A stretch of 10,480 nt of DNA. Origin: Campylobacteraceae bacterium. Its GTDB lineage: Bacteria > Campylobacterota > Campylobacteria > Campylobacterales > UBA6016. A program made the translations under genes and the position numbers. Within the stretch, counting starts at the first letter, position 1, and the number at the start of each line of letters is the position of its first letter. The notes beneath the pieces were generated by a model that was not told the DNA's origin, made no database searches, and saw only the letters and a list, made by a program, of their open reading frames with translations. The stretch spans positions 1 to 10,480 of the forward strand of contig JAEMQC010000021.1 of NCBI GenBank assembly GCA_022758985.1, in the 5' to 3' direction. This document shows, piece after piece, positions 6,885 through 10,480 of this stretch.

Positions 6885-7726
6885 TGTTAGGGTTTTTTAT
6901 AGCTATTGCTGCTCTTGCGATTGCCTTGTTTGGCGGCTATCTGACGTATGTCTCGATGCAAAAAAGAAAAAACATAAACAGGATACTCTCCGTCCTAAAA
7001 GAAAATAAGTCCGACATACTCTTGCAAGGTTCTGAACATGGGCAAAAATCCAAAGAGTTCAAATGGAAACTGGCAAAAGCCGGAATAAACAAAAATGAAT
7101 ACGACCAAGTAAAATACGCCGCATGGGGCAGCGGGCTATTTTTGGCTCTGTTCCCGTGGTTTGTATTTGATAAAGAGGCTTCGATAGGGCTAGCGATATT
7201 CGGCGTCTGCGTAGCCCTCTTTTTGCCCGGCATCTATCTATCATCCCTAAAAAACGAGCGGGCCAAAAGAATAGATTCGAGTCTCTCTACCTTTTTGGAC
7301 CTTGTCATTATTATTTTGGAAGCGGGCGGGGGTCTTAACAACGCCCTCAAAGAGGTCTCTTCAAGATGCAAAGAGATACTAAGCCAAGACCTTCTGACCG
7401 AGATAGGGATACTCCAAACGGAGCTATCCACCTATTCGAGCGAGGTCGCCTATAACAATCTAATAAAAAGAACGGGTAGTAAGAATTTGGCAAATTTCGT
7501 CCATTTTTTGAAGCTGGCCGAAGAGACCGGTATCGGCGTAAAAACGATTTTTGAGACGCAGTCTAAAGAGATAAAAGATGCGGAGTTTTTCGAGATAGAA
7601 AAAAAAGCGGCCGTGACGAACCTGTATCTAACAATGATAGTCTTTTTGTTTATCTTGCCCGCACTCGGCTCTTTCATAGTCTTTCCTATGATGGCAGACG
7701 CATTGATGCCGCCTATTACTAAATGA
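6884..7726 (+). CDS. tadC: TadC inner-membrane platform protein (T2SSF/GspF-like domain)
   Basis: This encodes a 280-residue membrane protein, paralogous in layout to TadB. It has an N-terminal helix (residues 2-22), a hydrophobic pair at about 75-120, a T2SSF-type domain at about 125-240 (FLDLVIIILEAGGGLNNALK, then FVHFLKLAEETGIGVKTIFE) and a final hydrophobic segment at about 247-272. In Tad systems TadC is the partner of TadB in the assembly platform. The ATG at 6884 shares one base with the tadB stop and has GAAGGTG at 6872-6878, five bases away. It is followed after 13 bases by the rcpC gene. The frame is intact and the length is normal for the family. Confidence 0.9.
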   Translation: MLGFFIAIAALAIALFGGYLTYVSMQKRKNINRILSVLKENKSDILLQGSEHGQKSKEFKWKLAKAGINKNEYDQVKYAAWGSGLFLALFPWFVFDKEASIGLAIFGVCVALFLPGIYLSSLKNERAKRIDSSLSTFLDLVIIILEAGGGLNNALKEVSSRCKEILSQDLLTEIGILQTELSTYSSEVAYNNLIKRTGSKNLANFVHFLKLAEETGIGVKTIFETQSKEIKDAEFFEIEKKAAVTNLYLTMIVFLFILPALGSFIVFPMMADALMPPITK

Positions 7727-7739
7727 GAGGAATAAAAAA

Positions 7740-8600
7740 GTGAAAAACAACCAAAGCCTTTTGATCATCGTGCTTTTAACCTTGCTTCTGGGGAGTCTTG
7801 GCGGGGTGTACTATCTAAACCAAAAATACAACGAAGCCAAGAGCGCCTCTTTGCAAAACGTAGCGGTATTCGTAGCGGATAGAAATATCAGCCTGGAGAG
7901 CCAGATAAAAGAGAGTGATATTAGACAGATAAATATGCCAAAAGGCGCCGTAATGTTTAGGCCTCTCACAAAACAAGAGATTATCGGCAAATACGCTAAG
8001 ACGCCAATTTATTACAACGAGCCGATCATAGAGGATAAGCTCTTGGCAAAAATACAGGCCGTTATGGATACCAATTTGAGCGCTAAGAGCGACAGGTTTA
8101 ATATCCGTTTTATGCTATTTCAAAATCCAAACTTCAACCTAAAAAAAGGAGACAAGATAGATATAGTCGGCGTCTACAAAGAGAGCAAAGACAATATGAC
8201 AAACGACTATAAAATAGTCTATACGGCTAGAAGCGTCAAGGTGCTAGACTTCTTAAGAAGCGGTATCAGTCAGGAAAAACCGGTATCAAAAGCCGAAAAC
8301 CAAAAAGACAAAAACGCTACTCAATATGTTTTTGCCGAGGAGCTGGTGCTTGATATGAACAGTGGCGAAATATCAAAAACGCTTGAGATACTAAACAAAA
8401 ACAACATGATCTGGATGGTTCTATCGGGCGAGAACAGAAACGACGAAGCGCTAAAAAAGATAGAGTCGATCGTCGACCAAAATATCAAGCCAAAAGCTGG
8501 TATCCCGGTATTTTCGCCTAGAAGAAATCAAGAAGCCGGCTCGGATGTCCCTATGGTGGTGTATGAGTCGAGTTCCGTAAAAGCGGCGGATAAAAAATGA
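7740..8600 (+). CDS. rcpC: RcpC/CpaB-type Flp pilus assembly protein with SAF domain
   Basis: This encodes a 286-residue protein anchored by one N-terminal membrane helix (about residues 6-25), with the rest periplasmic. Residues 40-104 form a SAF-like domain typical of CpaB/RcpC: VAVFVADRNISLESQIKESD, then the ...MPKGAV...IIGKYAKTPIYYNEPI... stretch. A CpaB C-terminal domain follows at about 120-240 (FNIRFMLFQNPNFNLKKGDK and on, with a beta-rich continuation). RcpC works with the RcpA secretin in the outer-membrane part of Tad machines. The start is GTG at 7740, preceded by AGAGGA at 7724-7729. It sits after tadC instead of before the secretin genes near tadV, an order different from the Aggregatibacter prototype. 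Its stop overlaps the next start by 4 bases (ATGA at 8597-8600). Confidence 0.85.
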   Translation: MKNNQSLLIIVLLTLLLGSLGGVYYLNQKYNEAKSASLQNVAVFVADRNISLESQIKESDIRQINMPKGAVMFRPLTKQEIIGKYAKTPIYYNEPIIEDKLLAKIQAVMDTNLSAKSDRFNIRFMLFQNPNFNLKKGDKIDIVGVYKESKDNMTNDYKIVYTARSVKVLDFLRSGISQEKPVSKAENQKDKNATQYVFAEELVLDMNSGEISKTLEILNKNNMIWMVLSGENRNDEALKKIESIVDQNIKPKAGIPVFSPRRNQEAGSDVPMVVYESSSVKAADKK

Positions 8601-8995
8601 AACGCAGTGGATTTATAGATCAATTTTTGGCGTTTATGATTATATTCGTGGCGTTCGTTTCGCTTTTGTTTCTCATAATAGGATACTCCAATATATCTAG
8701 ACTGCAAAACAATATGGACACGATGGCGAATATTGTAGCCAGAATGTTCTCTACTGGAAAGACGGCTGACGACGTAATAAACAGGATAAACTCCGTAAAG
8801 CTCGGATATTTCGCTACGGCTACGACGAGCGATATGAATATAAGCTGTTTGGGCTCTACAAACAAGATAGTGGTGACGATATCGTCTAGCTATGACCCGC
8901 CTGTGCTTGGGGTTTTTAATATAAATAGCGCCTCCTCTGCATACAACGAACAAAACAGCAGCGACTGTAACGTATCGATATATTTGTGCCATTAA
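8597..8995 (+). CDS. Small TadE/TadF-like pseudopilin candidate
   Basis: This encodes a 132-residue protein with leader MKRSG, one hydrophobic helix (about residues 9-29), and a YSNISRLQNNMDTMANIVAR segment that resembles the amphipathic stretch after the helix in TadE/TadF pseudopilins. The remainder is a small Ser/Asn-rich periplasmic domain with three cysteines (Cys84, Cys124, Cys131), the last two close to the C-terminus. The leader MKRSGFI closely matches that of the TadG-like protein (MKRCGFI), so both may be processed by TadV or sorted the same way. The usual Glu at position 5 after a Gly cleavage site is absent. TadE and TadF cannot be told apart here, and no second such gene is in the window. 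It overlaps rcpC by 4 bases and precedes rcpA by 16 bases. Confidence 0.6.
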   Translation: MKRSGFIDQFLAFMIIFVAFVSLLFLIIGYSNISRLQNNMDTMANIVARMFSTGKTADDVINRINSVKLGYFATATTSDMNISCLGSTNKIVVTISSSYDPPVLGVFNINSASSAYNEQNSSDCNVSIYLCH

Positions 8996-9011
8996 CGAAA
9001 AGGAAAACGAG

Positions 9012-10316
9012 ATGAAAAAATTTTTACTGCTATGTTTTTTTGCCATCCTCTCCTTTGCTGCGGACAAGGCCGTCGAGATACCAAAGATGAGTTTTGCGAG
9101 CCTTTTCATGGAGGATTCGGTCAAAAAAGTAAAAGTATCCGACTCGGCAAAAATCAAAGTAGAGGTGCAAAAAAGCGCCTCCACCGGTCTTTACGATGAG
9201 CTTGAGGTGTTTGCCAAAGAGTATGGCAAGGCCGAGATGCTGATAACTCTTAAAAACGGCAAGAAAAAAAGGATAGAGGTAAACATCGTAAAAGATTTGG
9301 AGCCTATCAAAAACTCCATCGCCAAAACCTCCAAAGAGGCAAAGATATATTACAAGGATGACAAAGTCGTACTAGACGGCGTATTTGAGAGCGATAAAGA
9401 CAAGCAAACTCTTTTGTCTTTGTTGGCCGCCAATGACATTAATACGACAAAAGACGTTGTAGACATCAGCAAAATCAAAAAACCGCCAGTGATGGTAAGG
9501 GCTAGATTGTATGTCGTGGAGCTTACAAATAGGGTGGGGCACGAGTATCAAAACGGGCTTTTGGTCTCCGCAGTTTCTTCAAAACAAAGAACGCTCAATA
9601 CAAACCCAAACCCAAACCCTCCGCCCGCAATAGCAAACGTATTCGACCAATCGGTAACGCTTAGCGGCGGACTTACTACGATAGCCGGGATACTAGGGCC
9701 GTACTTCAACCTCGAGGCTACGCTCTCCTTTTTGAAAACAAACAGTCTGGCAAAGATACTAGACGAGACGACTATATCGGTACTGGAGAATAAAGAGGGC
9801 AAATTTCACGCCGGCGGCACTATATATGTGACGACGCAGAGCATATCCTCGTCCGGCGTCGCCAATACGAGCCTGATTCCGATAAACTACGGGATACTGC
9901 TTGGCCTAAAGGCGAATACGATAATGGACGGTGGCTTTGTGAATATGACGATACACACCGAGTCTAGTAAGCTAGATCAGACAAATAAGGTGAACGGAAT
10001 CCCAGCAACAACGACAAAGCAGATAGACACGAACGTCATAGCCAAAAACAACAGCGTCATAGTACTCGGCGGGATGATAAACTCTGAAGATTCGAACGCT
10101 ATCAAGAAGATACCTCTGCTAGGCGATATTCCGGTACTCGGAGCTCTCTTTAGAAGCGAGTCTTTCGTGCAGGGACAAAGCGAACTGGCATTTTTTATAG
10201 TGCCTGAGATCATAGATGCGTCGGAGAAAACCGATATAGGTTTTATGAAGGATTCGGTTAAAGAGAAAGAAGAGTTTGAGAAAAAAGCGATAGAAAATAA
10301 AATATCAAAAAACTAA
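9012..10316 (+). CDS. rcpA: RcpA/CpaC-type secretin, outer-membrane channel of the Flp pilus
   Basis: This encodes a 434-residue protein with a clear signal peptide (MKKFLLLCFFAILSFA, cleavage about residue 16). Residues about 28-95 resemble the 'pilus formation N-terminal' domain of CpaC/RcpA, followed by a short BON-like stretch (IYYKDDKVVLDGVFESDKDK) and then the secretin domain from about residue 155. The secretin hallmark is present: VIVLGGMI at residues 349-356 and IPLLGDIPVLGALFRSE from about residue 367. A charged tail (KEKEEFEKKAIENK) ends the protein. It would form the ring through which the pilus leaves the cell. No RcpB or pilotin gene lies beside it. Inside the secretin domain an NPNPNP repeat is encoded by three AAACCC units. 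The gene is the last of the operon, and its stop codon enters the terminator stem. The binding site AGGA is at about 9000-9003. Confidence 0.92.
   Translation: MKKFLLLCFFAILSFAADKAVEIPKMSFASLFMEDSVKKVKVSDSAKIKVEVQKSASTGLYDELEVFAKEYGKAEMLITLKNGKKKRIEVNIVKDLEPIKNSIAKTSKEAKIYYKDDKVVLDGVFESDKDKQTLLSLLAANDINTTKDVVDISKIKKPPVMVRARLYVVELTNRVGHEYQNGLLVSAVSSKQRTLNTNPNPNPPPAIANVFDQSVTLSGGLTTIAGILGPYFNLEATLSFLKTNSLAKILDETTISVLENKEGKFHAGGTIYVTTQSISSSGVANTSLIPINYGILLGLKANTIMDGGFVNMTIHTESSKLDQTNKVNGIPATTTKQIDTNVIAKNNSVIVLGGMINSEDSNAIKKIPLLGDIPVLGALFRSESFVQGQSELAFFIVPEIIDASEKTDIGFMKDSVKEKEEFEKKAIENKISKN
9602..9619 (+). repeat. Three perfect AAACCC repeats inside rcpA
   Basis: AAACCC occurs three times in tandem and encodes Asn-Pro three times, followed by further prolines. 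The unit is two codons, so gain or loss of a copy would keep the frame. The stretch likely forms an exposed loop in the secretin. Confidence 0.75.
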
Positions 10317-10332
10317 GAGGGAAACCCCTCTT
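10315..10332. terminator. Two-way intrinsic terminator between rcpA and the convergent pilin gene
   Basis: AAGAGGG (10315-10321) and CCCTCTT (10326-10332) pair perfectly around the loop AAAC. On the plus strand it is followed by GGTTTT, a modest T-run. On the minus strand it is followed by AGTTTTTTG, a better U-tract. It begins within the TAA stop of rcpA (10314-10316) and lies 4 bases beyond the stop of the minus-strand gene, so it can serve both converging transcripts. Confidence 0.75.
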
Positions 10333-10336
10333 GGTT

Positions 10337-10480
10337 TTACTGACCACTGCCTGTACCTGTACCACTGCCTGTCGTACCCGTTGTACCCGTCGTTATTTGG
10401 TTTACTTGATTTGTTGTTGCTGTTTCAATAGTTGATTTTTGGTTGTCCAAAAATATTTTTATACCAGCAACTGCGACTAC
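10337..10480 (-). CDS. C-terminal part of an Flp-like pilin, cut by the window edge
   Basis: Reading the minus strand from the window edge gives 47 codons and a TAA at 10339-10337. The first part, VVAVAGIKIFLDNQKSTIET, looks like the end of the hydrophobic helix and the short polar segment of an Flp/Fap-type pilin (type IVb, 50-80 residues). A 17-residue Gly/Thr/Ser tail (from TTGTTG to GTGSGQ) then ends the protein. The start codon, the prepilin leader and the Glu-Tyr motif lie beyond the window, so the identification is inferential. It rests on the helix end, the small size suggested, and the location next to a Tad operon that otherwise has no pilin gene. The gene is convergent with rcpA, with 20 bases between the stop codons, and would be expressed from its own promoter. 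It could instead be another small membrane protein with a single helix. Confidence 0.6.
   Translation of the reverse strand, partial: VVAVAGIKIFLDNQKSTIETATTNQVNQITTGTTGTTGSGTGTGSGQ
10343..10390. repeat. In-frame degenerate repeats encoding the Gly/Thr/Ser pilin tail
   Basis: ACCACTGCCTGT occurs at 10343-10354 and again at 10361-10372 (period 18). GTACCCGT occurs at 10374-10381 and 10383-10390 (period 9). Both periods are multiples of three, so copy-number changes would alter tail length without breaking the frame. Confidence 0.65.

Noticed and set aside
8528..9184. Long minus-strand open frame of 218 codons across the rcpC end, the TadE/F-like gene and the rcpA start
   Set aside because: It is antisense to three well-supported genes, has no recognisable domain, and its Arg/Tyr/His-rich composition is typical of a shadow frame.
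10343..10390. CRISPR-like or mobile-element repeat
   Set aside because: The repeats are short, degenerate, multiples of three and lie in a coding frame ending in Gly/Thr/Ser, with no spacers or terminal inverted repeats.

Overview
The window is almost fully coding on the plus strand. Its codon style (frequent ATA for Ile, AGA/AGG for Arg, moderate GC, T-rich promoter upstream region) suggests Campylobacterota, most likely a Campylobacter of the higher-GC oral/intestinal type. That assignment is an inference from composition and gene content, because no rRNA or species marker is present.

Layout. (1) 32-1088: a sigma70-like promoter and a YeiH/UPF0324-family membrane transporter ('putative sulfate exporter'). 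(2) 1110-1481: an imperfect inverted repeat, then the remnant of a secreted thioredoxin-like protein, broken by a frameshift at its WCPFC active site and by an apparent internal deletion. (3) 1578-10316: nine tightly packed genes of a Tad (tight adherence) / Flp type IVb-like pilus machine, in the order tadV (prepilin peptidase), TadG-like, tadZ, tadA, tadB, tadC, rcpC/cpaB, a small TadE/F-like protein, rcpA/cpaC secretin. Genes overlap or lie within 16 bases of each other, so this reads as one translationally coupled operon. (4) 10315-10332: a perfect hairpin that can serve as a two-way terminator. (5) 10337-10480, minus strand: the C-terminal part of a convergent gene, cut by the window edge, that looks like an Flp-type pilin with a Gly/Thr/Ser-rich repetitive tail.

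How the parts fit. TadV would mature prepilins and pseudopilins. TadA, a hexameric secretion ATPase, would drive assembly through the inner-membrane TadB/TadC platform, with TadZ giving cell localisation. RcpC and the RcpA secretin would form the periplasmic and outer-membrane conduit. TadG-like and TadE/F-like proteins would be minor subunits. The convergent Flp-like gene is the best candidate for the filament subunit.

The machine itself is a known family. The unusual points are the rearranged gene order, with no rcpB or tadD visible, the pilin gene placed convergently at the end of the operon, the low-complexity pilin tail, the matching leaders of the two pseudopilin-like proteins, the fully lysine-less Walker A of TadZ, and the decayed thioredoxin gene next door. 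I found no CRISPR, insertion sequence, tRNA, rRNA or evidently new defence or metabolic system.
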